64,000 nt of DNA from Corallococcus macrosporus DSM 14697. GTDB taxonomy: Bacteria > Myxococcota > Myxococcia > Myxococcales > Myxococcaceae. The stretch lies in assembly GCF_002305895.1 (NCBI RefSeq), contig NZ_CP022203.1, positions 8,404,001 to 8,468,000 on the forward strand. The letters are read 5' to 3'. Position numbers and translations under genes: made by a program. The notes beneath the pieces are model-generated. The model did no database searches. It saw nothing but the letters and a program-made list of their open reading frames with translations, and was not told where the DNA came from. This document shows, piece by piece, positions 1 through 8,035 of the stretch (its first letter is position 1; every line of letters starts with the position of its first letter).

Positions 1-162
1 CCGCTCGTCGAAGAAGCGGGCGTAGCTCATCACCTCCCGGTCCGGGTGGTGGCGGCGCATGTGCTCGACGTAGGTGTCGTAGTCTGGAACACCAATCATC
101 AGCCGGGCCACCTGGACCGCGCGGCGCCAGGCGTGGCCCAGCCCTGCCCACCTGGAGACCAT
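1..162 (-). CDS. YbdD/YjiX family small protein (DUF466), 3' end cut by window edge
   Basis: The visible 54 residues begin MVSRWAGLGHAWRRAVQVAR and contain GVPDYDTYVEHMRRHHPD followed by an RFFDER segment. This is the signature of the YbdD/YjiX (DUF466) family of about 65-residue proteins encoded directly downstream of CstA-type transporters. The ATG lies one base after the cstA stop codon (TGA-c-ATG), so the two genes should be co-translated. The usual C-terminal cysteines lie outside the window. The family has no established biochemical activity; association with CstA/BtsT peptide or pyruvate transport is inferred from conserved linkage. Confidence 0.9.
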   Translation of the reverse strand, partial: MVSRWAGLGHAWRRAVQVARLMIGVPDYDTYVEHMRRHHPDREVMSYARFFDER

Positions 163-163
163 G

Positions 164-2230
164 TCAGCGGGCCTCCGCCGCCGGGAGCGGCACGGCGGGG
201 GACTCCCTCGCGGTGGGCGCCGGCGAGCGCCAGGCGGCTCGCGCGGCGCGCACGCCGAAGAGCACCGTGGCCACCACCAGCACCATGAACACGCCCGTGA
301 GGCCGGCATCCAGGTAGTCGTTGCCGATGATGCGCCGCATCTCCTCCGCAGAGGCCGCCGGCGCCACCACCTTCCCCTGCTCCGCCGCGGCGGAGAACTG
401 GCGCGCGTGGGCCAGGAAGGAGACGCGCGGGTCCGCGCCGAACACCTTCTGCCACCCCGCCGTCAGCGTGCAGAGCACCAGCCACGCCGCGGGCACGGCG
501 GGCACCCACGCGTAGCGCTGCCGCTTCATCTTCACCAGAATCACCGTGGCCAGGGTGAGCGCGATGGCGGCCAGCATCTGGTTGGCGATGCCGAACAGCG
601 GCCACAGCGTGTTGATGCCGCCCAGCGGGTCCACCACGCCCTGGTAGAGGAAGTAGCCCCACGCCGCCACGCAGAGGGCCGTGGCAATCATGTTGGCCGT
701 CCAGGACTCCGTGCGCTTGAGCGGGGCGTACACCAGGCCGGCCAGCTCCTGAATCATGAAGCGGCCCACGCGCGTGCCCGCGTCCACCGTGGTGAGGATG
801 AACAGCGCCTCGAAGAGGATGGCGTAGTGGTACCAGAAGGCCATCATCCCCTCGCCCGCCACCAGGCCGTGGAGGATCTGCGCCATGCCCACCGCCAGCG
901 TCGGCGCGCCGCCCGCGCGGGACAGGATGGTGGACTCACCGATGTCCGCGGCCGTCTGGCTCAGCACCTCCGGGGTGATGACGAAGCCCCACTGGCTGAT
1001 GGTGCGCGCGGCCTCCTCCACGGTGGTGCCAATCACCGACGGCGGCGCGTTCATGGAGAAGTACACGCCCGGGTCCAGCACGGACGCGGCGATGAGCGCC
1101 ATGATGGCCACGAAGGACTCCATCAACATGGAGCCGTAGCCCACCACCCGCGCGTCCGCCTCGCTGGCCAGCATCTTCGGCGTGGTGCCGGAGGAGATGA
1201 GCGAGTGCCACCCGGACACCGCCCCGCAGGCGATGGTGATGAACAGGAAGGGGAACAGCCCGCCGGAGAACACCGGCCCCGTCCCGTCGATGAAGCGCGT
1301 CACCGCCGGCATCCGCAGCTCCGGCGCGGCCAGGATGATGCCCACCGCCAGGAGCAGCACGGTGCCAATCTTCAGGAAGGTGGACAGGTAGTCGCGGGGC
1401 GCCAGCAGCAGCCACACCGGCAGCACGGACGCGCAGAAGCCGTAGCCAATGAGCATCCACGCCAGCGCCTTGGCGTCGAAGGTGAAGGCCGCGCCCCACG
1501 TCGGGTGCTCGGCGACGTGACCGCCCAGCCAGATGGAGAGCATCAGCAGCACGAAGCCGGCGACGGAGACCTCCAGCACGCGGCCGGGGCGGAGGTAGCG
1601 CAGGTAGAGCCCCATCAGCACGGCGATGGGCATGGTCATCGCGACGGTGAAGGTGCCCCAGGGGCTGTGCGCCAGCGCCTTCACGACGACCAGCGCCAGC
1701 ACGGCGAGGATGATCATCATGATCATCAACACGCCAATCATCGCCGTCACCCCGGCGGCGGGCCCCAGCTCCAGGCGCACCATGTCGCCCAGGGACTTGC
1801 CGTCCCGGCGCACGGAGAAGACCAGGATGACGAAGTCCTGCACCGCGCCCGCCAGCACCGCGCCCACCAGAATCCACAGCGTGCCGGGCAGGTAGCCCAT
1901 CTGCGCGGCCAGCACCGGGCCCACCAGCGGCCCCGCGCCGGCGATGGCGGCGAAGTGGTGGCCGAACAGCACCCACTTGTCCGTGGGCACGTAGTCCAGG
2001 CCGTCGTTGCGCAGGTGCGCCGGCGTCGCGCGCGAGGCGTCCACGCCCAGCGCCTTGCGCGCCACGAAGCCGCCGTAGAAGCGGTAGCCGATGAGGTAGA
2101 CGGAGACGGACGCCACCACCAGCCAGATGGCGTTGATGCGCTCGCCCCGGTGCAGGGCCACCGTGCCCAGGCTCACCGCGCCCGCGGCGGCGAGCAGCAC
2201 CCAGCCCAACTTCCGCGCGACTCCACCCAT
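164..2230 (-). CDS. cstA: CstA-family carbon starvation / pyruvate-type transporter
   Basis: A 688-residue polytopic inner-membrane protein with roughly 16-18 hydrophobic segments. Family landmarks are visible: YRFYGGFVARKALGVD near residue 50, the FGHHFAAIAGAGPLVGPVLA block near residue 90, VQDFVILVFSVRRDGKSLGD, and WHSLISSGTTPKML near residue 350. E. coli relatives (CstA, BtsT) import peptides or pyruvate during nutrient limitation; the substrate here is not visible in the sequence. The ATG at 2230 is preceded by GGAGG five bases upstream, supporting this start. The YbdD-like partner follows after one base. The 252 bases between this gene and the divergent HNH gene must carry both promoters; no obvious CRP-type site was recognised. 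Confidence 0.95.
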   Translation of the reverse strand: MGGVARKLGWVLLAAAGAVSLGTVALHRGERINAIWLVVASVSVYLIGYRFYGGFVARKALGVDASRATPAHLRNDGLDYVPTDKWVLFGHHFAAIAGAGPLVGPVLAAQMGYLPGTLWILVGAVLAGAVQDFVILVFSVRRDGKSLGDMVRLELGPAAGVTAMIGVLMIMMIILAVLALVVVKALAHSPWGTFTVAMTMPIAVLMGLYLRYLRPGRVLEVSVAGFVLLMLSIWLGGHVAEHPTWGAAFTFDAKALAWMLIGYGFCASVLPVWLLLAPRDYLSTFLKIGTVLLLAVGIILAAPELRMPAVTRFIDGTGPVFSGGLFPFLFITIACGAVSGWHSLISSGTTPKMLASEADARVVGYGSMLMESFVAIMALIAASVLDPGVYFSMNAPPSVIGTTVEEAARTISQWGFVITPEVLSQTAADIGESTILSRAGGAPTLAVGMAQILHGLVAGEGMMAFWYHYAILFEALFILTTVDAGTRVGRFMIQELAGLVYAPLKRTESWTANMIATALCVAAWGYFLYQGVVDPLGGINTLWPLFGIANQMLAAIALTLATVILVKMKRQRYAWVPAVPAAWLVLCTLTAGWQKVFGADPRVSFLAHARQFSAAAEQGKVVAPAASAEEMRRIIGNDYLDAGLTGVFMVLVVATVLFGVRAARAAWRSPAPTARESPAVPLPAAEAR

Positions 2231-2482
2231 GCCGGCCTCCGTGGCCCGCCCCGCCGCGAACGGCGAGGGCCGGACTGTGACGGTCGGCTATAGCCCGGAC
2301 TGTGCCGCCTGGGTGACGAATGCGTGGGTGAGCGCGTCGTCCGCCAACGCCCTGCGTCATGCGCACGCATCCGCCTCCACGGCGATGAGGCGGAAACGAC
2401 CCCGTGTCTTCATTTACGAGAAAGACTTTCACGTGGGCACGCACGCTGGCTTCAAAAGGCTTGCATATGAGACTGTTTCTGA

Positions 2483-2944
2483 ATGCACACGCTTTATCTG
2501 GTCCTGCTCGCGGTCGCGGTCGCGACGCCGTCCACGCGGGAGCTCCCCGCCGCTCCGTCGCCCTTTGCCCCCGTTCCCCTGCTCGAGTCCGTCATTCCCG
2601 ACGGGCAGCCGGTCATCTCCCGCAAGGACAAAGACAAGGCGCAGGAGAAGAACAAGAAGGACCGGTCCGGAAAGGCCTTCACGAAGCGGCAGAAGGAAAT
2701 CGTGAAGGAGCGGAACGCGAAGGAGAACGACGGCAAGGTCCGTTGCGCGAACTGCGACACCGAGACGGTCCCCGGCAAGCGGCATCAGCGAGGCGTGACG
2801 CCTCCGTCGAACGAGGCCCACGTCGACCACAAGCGCGCCAGGTCGAGGGGCGGCGCGGGCGAGGTGGAGAATGGACAGGTGCTCTGTCGAAAGTGCAACC
2901 TCAAGAAGGGCGCCAGGCACTCTTGCGACGGGAAAGCGAAATGA
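2483..2944 (+). CDS. HNH nuclease-domain protein with N-terminal signal-like segment
   Basis: A 153-residue protein. Residues 1-18 (MHTLYLVLLAVAVATPST) look like a short signal peptide or membrane anchor without a lipobox cysteine. Residues 40-80 are highly charged (KDKDKAQEKNKKD). The C-terminal half is an HNH fold: a CANC knuckle, the histidine pair region EAHVDHKRARSRGG, then NGQVLCRKCNLKKG, giving the two CxxC zinc knuckles and the HNH metal site. An in-frame stop sits directly before the ATG, so no longer start is possible, and no good ribosome site is visible. The region from 2400 to 2480 is AT-rich for this genome and probably holds the promoter. The stop overlaps the next start as ATGA. 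Small HNH domains with export signals suggest an antibacterial or polymorphic toxin, but a general secreted nuclease is equally possible. Confidence 0.8.
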   Translation: MHTLYLVLLAVAVATPSTRELPAAPSPFAPVPLLESVIPDGQPVISRKDKDKAQEKNKKDRSGKAFTKRQKEIVKERNAKENDGKVRCANCDTETVPGKRHQRGVTPPSNEAHVDHKRARSRGGAGEVENGQVLCRKCNLKKGARHSCDGKAK

Positions 2945-3390
2945 GCACCGCGGGAAGCGACAACCGGGTCAAGGTCATCTTCGAACTGGAGAGGGACGAG
3001 GACGACTACCCCCCCGCGGACTCAGAGGGGCTCTGGGCGCGTCCCCTGGGCGAAGGGCTGTACCAGCTCGACAACGTGCCCTTCTTCGCGAAGGGCGTTG
3101 CCTGCGAGGACGTCGTGTCCGCCGAGGACGTGGGCGGAGAGCTCCTCTTCCAGGAGGTGGTCCGGCCCTCGGGACACGCCACCTTGCGCCTCATCGTCCA
3201 CGACGAGGAGGACGTCCCCGCCGTGAAGGCGCTCCTGGAGGGGCACGGCTGCGCCGTCGAGCGGAGCCATGTCCCCGGGCTCATCTCCGTGGACGTTCCG
3301 CCCACGGTTTCGCTCGACACCCTGAAGCCACTCCTGGACGAAGGCGAGGACGCGGAGCGCTGGGGCTACGAAGAGGCGTGCCTGCCCTAA
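2941..3390 (+). CDS. DUF4265 domain protein, possible immunity partner of the HNH protein
   Basis: 149 residues starting MSTAGSDNRVKVIFELERDE. The DUF4265 pattern is clear: YPPADSEGLWARPLG, then LDNVPFFAKGVACEDVVSAE, and a SGHATLRLIV strand. No signal peptide, so it should be cytoplasmic. The reading frame is open far upstream (to about 2404), but the ATG at 2941 overlaps the HNH stop as ATGA, the usual sign of translational coupling, and matches where the family begins. DUF4265 has no proven function. A cytoplasmic acidic protein coupled to a small exported nuclease is the classic toxin-immunity layout, which is inference only. Confidence 0.85.
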   Translation: MSTAGSDNRVKVIFELERDEDDYPPADSEGLWARPLGEGLYQLDNVPFFAKGVACEDVVSAEDVGGELLFQEVVRPSGHATLRLIVHDEEDVPAVKALLEGHGCAVERSHVPGLISVDVPPTVSLDTLKPLLDEGEDAERWGYEEACLP

Positions 3391-3436
3391 CGGGCCATCG
3401 TCCGGGCTGTACCGTCTGCCCCAGCCGAGGGTGGCA

Positions 3437-4321
3437 TCACCCCTGCGCGGGCTTCTCCAGGACGAGCCCGAAGTGCGTGTAGCAGGTCGGGTGCAGGTCC
3501 AGGATGTTCTCGAAGTGGAAGACGCGGGCCTGAAGCCCCGCCTCGCGCGCGGGCCCGAGGACGCGCGCCTTCAAGGTGCTGGCGTCGTAGAAGCGGCCGT
3601 GCCGCTCTCCCCAGCGCGGGAAGAGGTGGATGATGGGCTCCGCGTCGCGGCGGATGTCGTAGCCCCAGGCGGGGTCGCACATCGTGAAGGCGTACTCGCC
3701 CAGATACAGCGGGACGATGCAGGCCCTGCCCCCGGGCCGGAGCACGCGCCCCGCCTCCCGGATGAAGCCCGTGTCCGCGCTCCCCTCGAAGTGCTCGAAG
3801 GAGCAGTGCAGCGTCATCGCGTCCACCGAGGCATTCTCAAGCGGCAGCTCCGCCGCCGAACCGCCAATCTGGTGGCCATGGATGCCCGGCGGGAAGACCA
3901 GGTCCTGCGCGTAGACGTTCCGTGTCCGCCCCAACGCCCGGAGCACCTCCAGGTACGGGCTGCTCGCCGTGGAGGCGATGTCCACGTAGACGGCGTCCTC
4001 GCGCGCCATCAGCGGTTCAATCTGCTTCCACGTGAAGAAGTACTGCGGCCGCTTCTCCCAATACGGCTGGAGACCACAGAAGTGCCGGATGACGTCGTTG
4101 CGCGCCTGGAGCCCGTCCCAGAAGCGCTCCAGCTCCGCCACATCGAAGCGGTAGGTCTCGACAGGGATGCCCGCCTGGCGCAGGGGCTCTGGCGACTTGA
4201 GCTGAGGCCCCGGGCCGTAGCGGCCGAAGCCCGTCAGACTGAGCAGCTTCGACAGCGGCTCCGACGCCTTGTAGGCGGCGCGGTGCCGGACACTCTTCTT
4301 CACGCGAGACAGGAGGTTCAC
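3437..4321 (-). CDS. SAM-dependent methyltransferase (class I, Methyltransf_11-like)
   Basis: About 294 residues. The core carries AVYVDIASTASSPYLEVLR (a diverged motif I region), ENASVDAMTLHCSFEHFEG and REAGRVLRPGGRACIVPLYL (motifs IV-VI of type 11 methyltransferases). The glycine-rich loop is weaker than usual. A GTG at 4321 has GGAGGAG five bases upstream and is preferred; an ATG 66 bases further upstream (4387) lacks such a site. Substrate unknown. The gene is convergent with the DUF4265 gene and stands alone. Confidence 0.8.
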   Translation of the reverse strand: MNLLSRVKKSVRHRAAYKASEPLSKLLSLTGFGRYGPGPQLKSPEPLRQAGIPVETYRFDVAELERFWDGLQARNDVIRHFCGLQPYWEKRPQYFFTWKQIEPLMAREDAVYVDIASTASSPYLEVLRALGRTRNVYAQDLVFPPGIHGHQIGGSAAELPLENASVDAMTLHCSFEHFEGSADTGFIREAGRVLRPGGRACIVPLYLGEYAFTMCDPAWGYDIRRDAEPIIHLFPRWGERHGRFYDASTLKARVLGPAREAGLQARVFHFENILDLHPTCYTHFGLVLEKPAQG

Positions 4322-4433
4322 GGAGCTCCTCCGGGCGCAGGCCCGAAATTCGCGCGCGATTCTCAGAGAGGCCCCGGGACGCGTCAATGCGCCCCGGAGT
4401 CCGCGCCCCCGCCGTGCCCCCAGGCCCGCCCGG

Positions 4434-4817
4434 CTAGCGGGCCTGCTGCGCCGCGGGCACCGCGCGGTTCATCTGCCCGGAGCCCATGCCCCCGGCAACG
4501 GCACGCTCCATGTGCGGGGCGAGCTTCCCGGCGGCCATCAGCCCCGCCATGCGGAAGTCGGAGAGGAGCGACCAGAGCGGGTACTTGAACGACGCGGGCT
4601 TGTTCCGCTCGATGACGAAGTGACTGAACCACGCGAAGCCGTACGCGGCGACGAGCGCGGCGGGCACCAGCGCGCCGCGGCCCGTGACGGCGGCCGTCAC
4701 CCCCAGCCCCACGCCCAGGGTGGTGCCCGTGAAGTGCAGCCAGCGCGTGGAAGGAAGCGCGTGCTCCCGCAGGTAGAACGGCCAGAACTCGGCATAGGTC
4801 TCGATGCGGTCGGACAT
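4434..4817 (-). CDS. DUF962 (Mpo1-like) small membrane protein
   Basis: 127 residues. The N-terminus has the family block EFWPFYLREHALPSTRWLHF with the WLHFTGTTLG motif, followed by two hydrophobic segments around residues 33-65, then FAWFSHFVIERNKPASFKYP and a short C-terminal tail. In yeast the Mpo1 relative is an Fe2+-dependent dioxygenase in phytosphingosine alpha-oxidation, using conserved histidines that are also present here; the bacterial role is not known. No operon partner. Confidence 0.88.
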   Translation of the reverse strand: MSDRIETYAEFWPFYLREHALPSTRWLHFTGTTLGVGLGVTAAVTGRGALVPAALVAAYGFAWFSHFVIERNKPASFKYPLWSLLSDFRMAGLMAAGKLAPHMERAVAGGMGSGQMNRAVPAAQQAR

Positions 4818-5017
4818 GGTGTGAAGTTAGGGCCCCAGGGCGCCCTCCCGTCAACCCGTCATGCGTCAGAGCGTGTAGGCATGGACAGGCAAGGGTGCTC
4901 CCCGCACGCCCACCAGCCGGGCGGGCCGTCCAGCACCCGTCATGTTTTCCAGCGCGGTGCCGCGCTCCTCGGCCCAGGTCTGCCGGAGGACTCCAGGTCA
5001 TGAAAGACTCTGGAACC

Positions 5018-6412
5018 ATGTCGGAGTGGACGCCCAAGCCGAATCCCGCGGTGGACCTGCGGACGCTGGCCCTCAGCCCGGAGGAGGGCTTCGTGCTCTC
5101 CCGCCTGGATGGCGCCACCCCGGCCCGGAGCTTGCCCGCACTGACGGGCCTGCCTCCGGACCGGCTTCGCGCCATCCTCTCCCGGCTCGTCACACAGGGC
5201 GCGCTGCTGCCCACGCCCGCCGCGAGCCCGGCGCCGCCGGGTGCTTCGCCGCCCGTGGCCTCCGAGCCCCGGAGGACGCCGCCCACGGCCCCGCCAGCGC
5301 CCGAGCCCGCGACGGAACTTCCACTGCTCGACCTGACGCCCCTGGACGCCGAGTCCGCGGTGGACCTGCCGCTGCTCGACCTGACGCCCCTGGACGCCGA
5401 GTCCGCGGAAGCCCCGTCCCGACCCGACCTGACGCCGCTGGGCACCGAGCCCCCGGTGGACCTGCCCCTGCTCGACCTGACGCCCCTGGACGCCGAGTCC
5501 GCGGAAGCCCCGTCCCGACCCGACCTGACGCCGCTGGGCACCGAGCCCCCGGTGGACCTGCCCCTGCTCGACCTGACGCCCCTGGACGCCGAGTCCGCGG
5601 GGTCCGTGCCCGACGTGTCACCCCGGGATGGCGCCCCGGTGGGGCGGGACGCAGCGCCCGCTCCCGCCACGGATGCGGACGCCGACGCCCCGGACGAGCC
5701 CGAGGTCGCGCTGGGCAACTATCGCCAGCTCTTCGAGCTGCGCCTGCACCCGCTCCCCGAGGACCAGCGCATCGCCCACGCGCACGCGGCGGAGGACCCT
5801 GTCCTGTCCGCGCTGTGCTTCGACCCGGTGCCCGCCGTCATCAAGGCCGTGCTGGAGAACGCGCGCACGGGGCTGGCCCACGCGCGGCTGATAGCGCGCT
5901 ACCACCGCAACCCCGTGGGCCTGGAGGCGCTGTGCGGCCGGGCGGCTTTCGCGGCGGACACGGGCGTGCGGCGCTGGCTCGTGCGCAACCCGCAGCTCCC
6001 CGCCAGCCTCTTCCGGCGGCTGTGGAGCGCGCGCCGGCTCATGGAATTGCACAAGGTGGGCAACGACCGCGACGTCCCGGAGTCCACGCGGCGCGCCGCG
6101 CGCGAGGTGCTCCGCCAGCGCTTCGCCAGCGGCCCCGCGGAGGAGAAGGTGGAGCTCATCCTCAACACCGAAGGCCGCGCGCTGGCCGCGCTCATCGGCC
6201 TGCCGGTGGATGGAAAGACGGCGTCGCTGCTGTGCGGCCGCACCTACCGCTCGCCCATGCTCATCCAGAACATCGCCCGCTGGAGCGCGGCGCCGCCGGC
6301 CCTCATCGCCCACCTGCTGAAGCAGGAGGCGGTGCGGCGTCAGCCCCAACTGCGCATGCTGCTCGCCCGCCACCCCAACGCCCCGGCGGAGGCGAAGCGC
6401 ACGGCGCCATGA
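5018..6412 (+). CDS. Hypothetical protein: winged-helix-like N-terminus, repeat linker, HEAT-like C-terminus
   Basis: 464 residues from the ATG at 5018 (MSEWTPKPNPAVDLRT); another in-frame ATG is at 5000. Residues 10-65 (LSPEEGFVLSRLDGATPARS onward) resemble a small helical or winged-helix domain common in myxobacterial regulators. Residues 100-200 are an acidic, proline-rich linker built of near-identical 32-residue units. Residues 225-464 are all-helical with repeated short helices (for example GLEALCGRAAFAADTGVRRW and QLRMLLARHPNAP), suggesting a HEAT/leucine-rich-variant solenoid for protein contacts. No catalytic motif, signal peptide or membrane segment. Its TGA stop lies inside the left end of the dispersed palindromic element. 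Confidence 0.75.
   Translation: MSEWTPKPNPAVDLRTLALSPEEGFVLSRLDGATPARSLPALTGLPPDRLRAILSRLVTQGALLPTPAASPAPPGASPPVASEPRRTPPTAPPAPEPATELPLLDLTPLDAESAVDLPLLDLTPLDAESAEAPSRPDLTPLGTEPPVDLPLLDLTPLDAESAEAPSRPDLTPLGTEPPVDLPLLDLTPLDAESAGSVPDVSPRDGAPVGRDAAPAPATDADADAPDEPEVALGNYRQLFELRLHPLPEDQRIAHAHAAEDPVLSALCFDPVPAVIKAVLENARTGLAHARLIARYHRNPVGLEALCGRAAFAADTGVRRWLVRNPQLPASLFRRLWSARRLMELHKVGNDRDVPESTRRAAREVLRQRFASGPAEEKVELILNTEGRALAALIGLPVDGKTASLLCGRTYRSPMLIQNIARWSAAPPALIAHLLKQEAVRRQPQLRMLLARHPNAPAEAKRTAP
5326..5600 (+). repeat. In-frame 96-bp tandem repeat inside the HEAT-like hypothetical gene
   Basis: Two essentially identical 96-bp units (5360-5455 and 5456-5551) are followed by half a unit (to about 5600) and preceded by another half unit (from about 5326). 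Each encodes 32 residues with the cores LPLLDLTPLDAESAE and RPDLTPLGTEPPVD. The near-perfect nucleotide identity implies recent expansion, so copy number probably varies between strains. Confidence 0.92.
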
Positions 6413-6579
6413 GGCGAGGCCCCCCGAGGCCCGGGCGCCCCCGGGCAGCTCGCTGTTCGGAAATGTCGGGACATTTCACGCCGCAGAACCCCCGACATTC
6501 CCAAACAGCGAGCTCCGTGCCCAACTCCCCCCGGCGGCGAGGAGGCTCTTGAGACAGGTGTCGGCGCCTCGGAGCCGCG
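6403..6579 (+). repeat. Dispersed palindromic element, copy 1
   Basis: A 24-bp inverted repeat (6447-6470 and 6491-6514, two mismatches) encloses a 20-base loop; arm core GCTGTTCGGAAATGTCGGG. Left of it is GGCGCCATGAGGCG (6403-6416) and right of it GCGCCTCGGAGCCGCGCG (6562-6579). Both flanks recur at the other two copies (29.6 and 55.9 kb), so the unit is larger than the hairpin. This copy fills almost the entire gap between two convergent genes, supplies the stop codon of the upstream gene, and ends three bases before the stop of the downstream one. The hairpin could act as a bidirectional terminator. Confidence 0.88.
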
Positions 6580-6582
6580 CGT

Positions 6583-7353
6583 TCAAGCCCGCCGCGCCGT
6601 GAGGATGGGCTGATGGAAGCCCGTCTCCTCCGGCGTGTGCCAGCGCGTGTCCACCAGCCCCGCGCGCGTGAGCGCCCGCTCCAGGTCCACGCGCTGGAGC
6701 GCGCGGTACACGCCGGTGTGCTCGGTGGCCTGCCAGCCATTGCCCTCCGGGCGCAGGATGAACTGGTGCACCGTGTACGTCCGCCCGTCCGCGGCCCAGT
6801 CCCAGATTTGGAAGAGGATGCGGCGGCCCTCGGGCGCCTCCAACAGCCGCTCTGACGTGAAGCGCGGCTGATGCCGCGCCAACGCATCGGCGTCACGCAC
6901 GCTCAGCACCACCAGCCCACCCGGCGCCAGCTTCGACGCCATGGCGCGCGCGGCCGCGTCCAGGTCCTCGTCCGTCAGCAGGTGTGTCACGGCGTTGTCC
7001 AGCGCCAGCACCACCGGGAAGGTGCCCTCCACCTGCGTGTCCAACGCGCGCATGTCCGCCACGCCCGTGGAGAGGTGCACGCCCATCGCGCGGGCCTCGC
7101 GCTCGGCGCGCGCCACGGCGGCGGGGCTCAGGTCCGTGGCGTGGACGGCGTAGCCCCGGCCCGCGAGCCCCAGCGCCTGGGTGCCGATGCCACACGCGCA
7201 GTCCAGCACGCGCCGGGGCGGCGGCGCCTCGCAGCGGCGCAGCAGCGCGTCCAGCATGGCGCCCTGCCGCTCCACCGCCTGCGGCCAGTTGGCGAAGAGC
7301 AGGTGGTACTCCTCCGCCATGCCCTCGTAGAACCCGAGCGCCAGGTCCGTCAT
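6583..7353 (-). CDS. SAM-dependent methyltransferase, glycine N-methyltransferase-like
   Basis: 256 residues from the ATG at 7353 (MTDLALGFYEGMAEEYHLLF), with GGAG eight bases upstream. A GTG at 7389 overlapping the thioesterase stop (GTGA) is an alternative. Motif I is RVLDCACGIGTQALGLAGRG, followed by ATDLSPAAVARAE (motif II), DNAVTHLLTDEDL and KLAPGGLVVLSVRD. The order and the FYEGMAEEYHLLF opening resemble glycine/sarcosine-type N-methyltransferases, but substrate assignment is not safe. It is downstream of, and probably co-transcribed with, the thioesterase. Confidence 0.82.
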   Translation of the reverse strand: MTDLALGFYEGMAEEYHLLFANWPQAVERQGAMLDALLRRCEAPPPRRVLDCACGIGTQALGLAGRGYAVHATDLSPAAVARAEREARAMGVHLSTGVADMRALDTQVEGTFPVVLALDNAVTHLLTDEDLDAAARAMASKLAPGGLVVLSVRDADALARHQPRFTSERLLEAPEGRRILFQIWDWAADGRTYTVHQFILRPEGNGWQATEHTGVYRALQRVDLERALTRAGLVDTRWHTPEETGFHQPILTARRA

Positions 7354-7385
7354 GGTCGGCGCTCCGCCAGGAAACCGCCCCTCAC

Positions 7386-7850
7386 TCACGAGCTGAGGGA
7401 GCGCCCCTCGAGCGCCTCGATGGCCGCGCGGACCTCCGCGGGCACGGGGACCTTCTCGTGGGTGGCATAGCGCAGGGTGACAATCGTGCAGCTTCCCCGG
7501 GTGTAGATGACGCCGTCGTCCTCGCCGGCCACCGCGTGCTCCAGGGTGATGGAGGACGTGCCGATGCGGGTGGCGCGGCAGCCGGCCACCAGGCGCGTGG
7601 GGAAGAGGACGGGGCGCAGGTACTCCGCGTTGGTGGCCTTCAGGATGGGCCCCACGCCGTCCCGGTTCGTCCGGTCACCTGCCGCGCCGGAGGGCCCCGT
7701 CAGGCCGATGCGCGCGAAGTAGTGGATGCGGGCGGTCTCGAACCAGGTGAACGTGCGCGTGTTGTTGGCGTGGCCGAAGGCGTCCATCTCCCCCCAGTGG
7801 AGGGGAAAGGAGACGACCACCGGGAAGTCCTTGAGCGGCGAGTCCGGCAT
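7386..7850 (-). CDS. Acyl-CoA thioesterase (4HBT hotdog family)
   Basis: 154 residues from the ATG at 7850. The hotdog active-site segment LHWGEMDAFGHANNTRTFTW is at residues 16-35 (Asp in MDAFGHANN is the catalytic position), followed by EYLRPVLFPTRL and the final strand region. Family members hydrolyse acyl-CoA thioesters in the cytoplasm. A longer open frame extends to 8000, but its residues are Arg/Pro-rich and unlike the family. The gene is coupled to the following methyltransferase. Confidence 0.85.
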   Translation of the reverse strand: MPDSPLKDFPVVVSFPLHWGEMDAFGHANNTRTFTWFETARIHYFARIGLTGPSGAAGDRTNRDGVGPILKATNAEYLRPVLFPTRLVAGCRATRIGTSSITLEHAVAGEDDGVIYTRGSCTIVTLRYATHEKVPVPAEVRAAIEALEGRSLSS

Positions 7851-8035
7851 ACCCCCAGGGTGCCCCACCCGGAGGCCCCTGGGAACCGCGAACCGCGCCC
7901 GCCTGGGCTCCAGGCGAGGGCCACGGCCGTGGTAATCCAGGTCTGCCATGCGTTCACGATTCCGCACGTCCCCGCCCGCGGCCCCCGGGCTCGGCGCCAT
8001 CGCCCTTCACGGCCCCATCCCGGAGCAACCTGCGC

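Noticed and set aside
161-2293. A very long His/Arg/Ala-rich frame on the + strand over cstA (and similar long frames over frmA, map, the 5'-nucleotidase and the Rieske operon)
   Set aside because: High GC makes antisense frames open; they have no family features, and the opposite strand encodes well-defined proteins.
2483-2944. SitA-type lipoprotein toxin
   Set aside because: No lipobox cysteine follows the signal segment, and no SitB/SitI-like neighbours are visible.
2404-3390. A single fused protein covering the HNH and DUF4265 region
   Set aside because: The frame is open upstream by chance; the HNH protein is in another frame and DUF4265 starts at the ATGA overlap at 2941.
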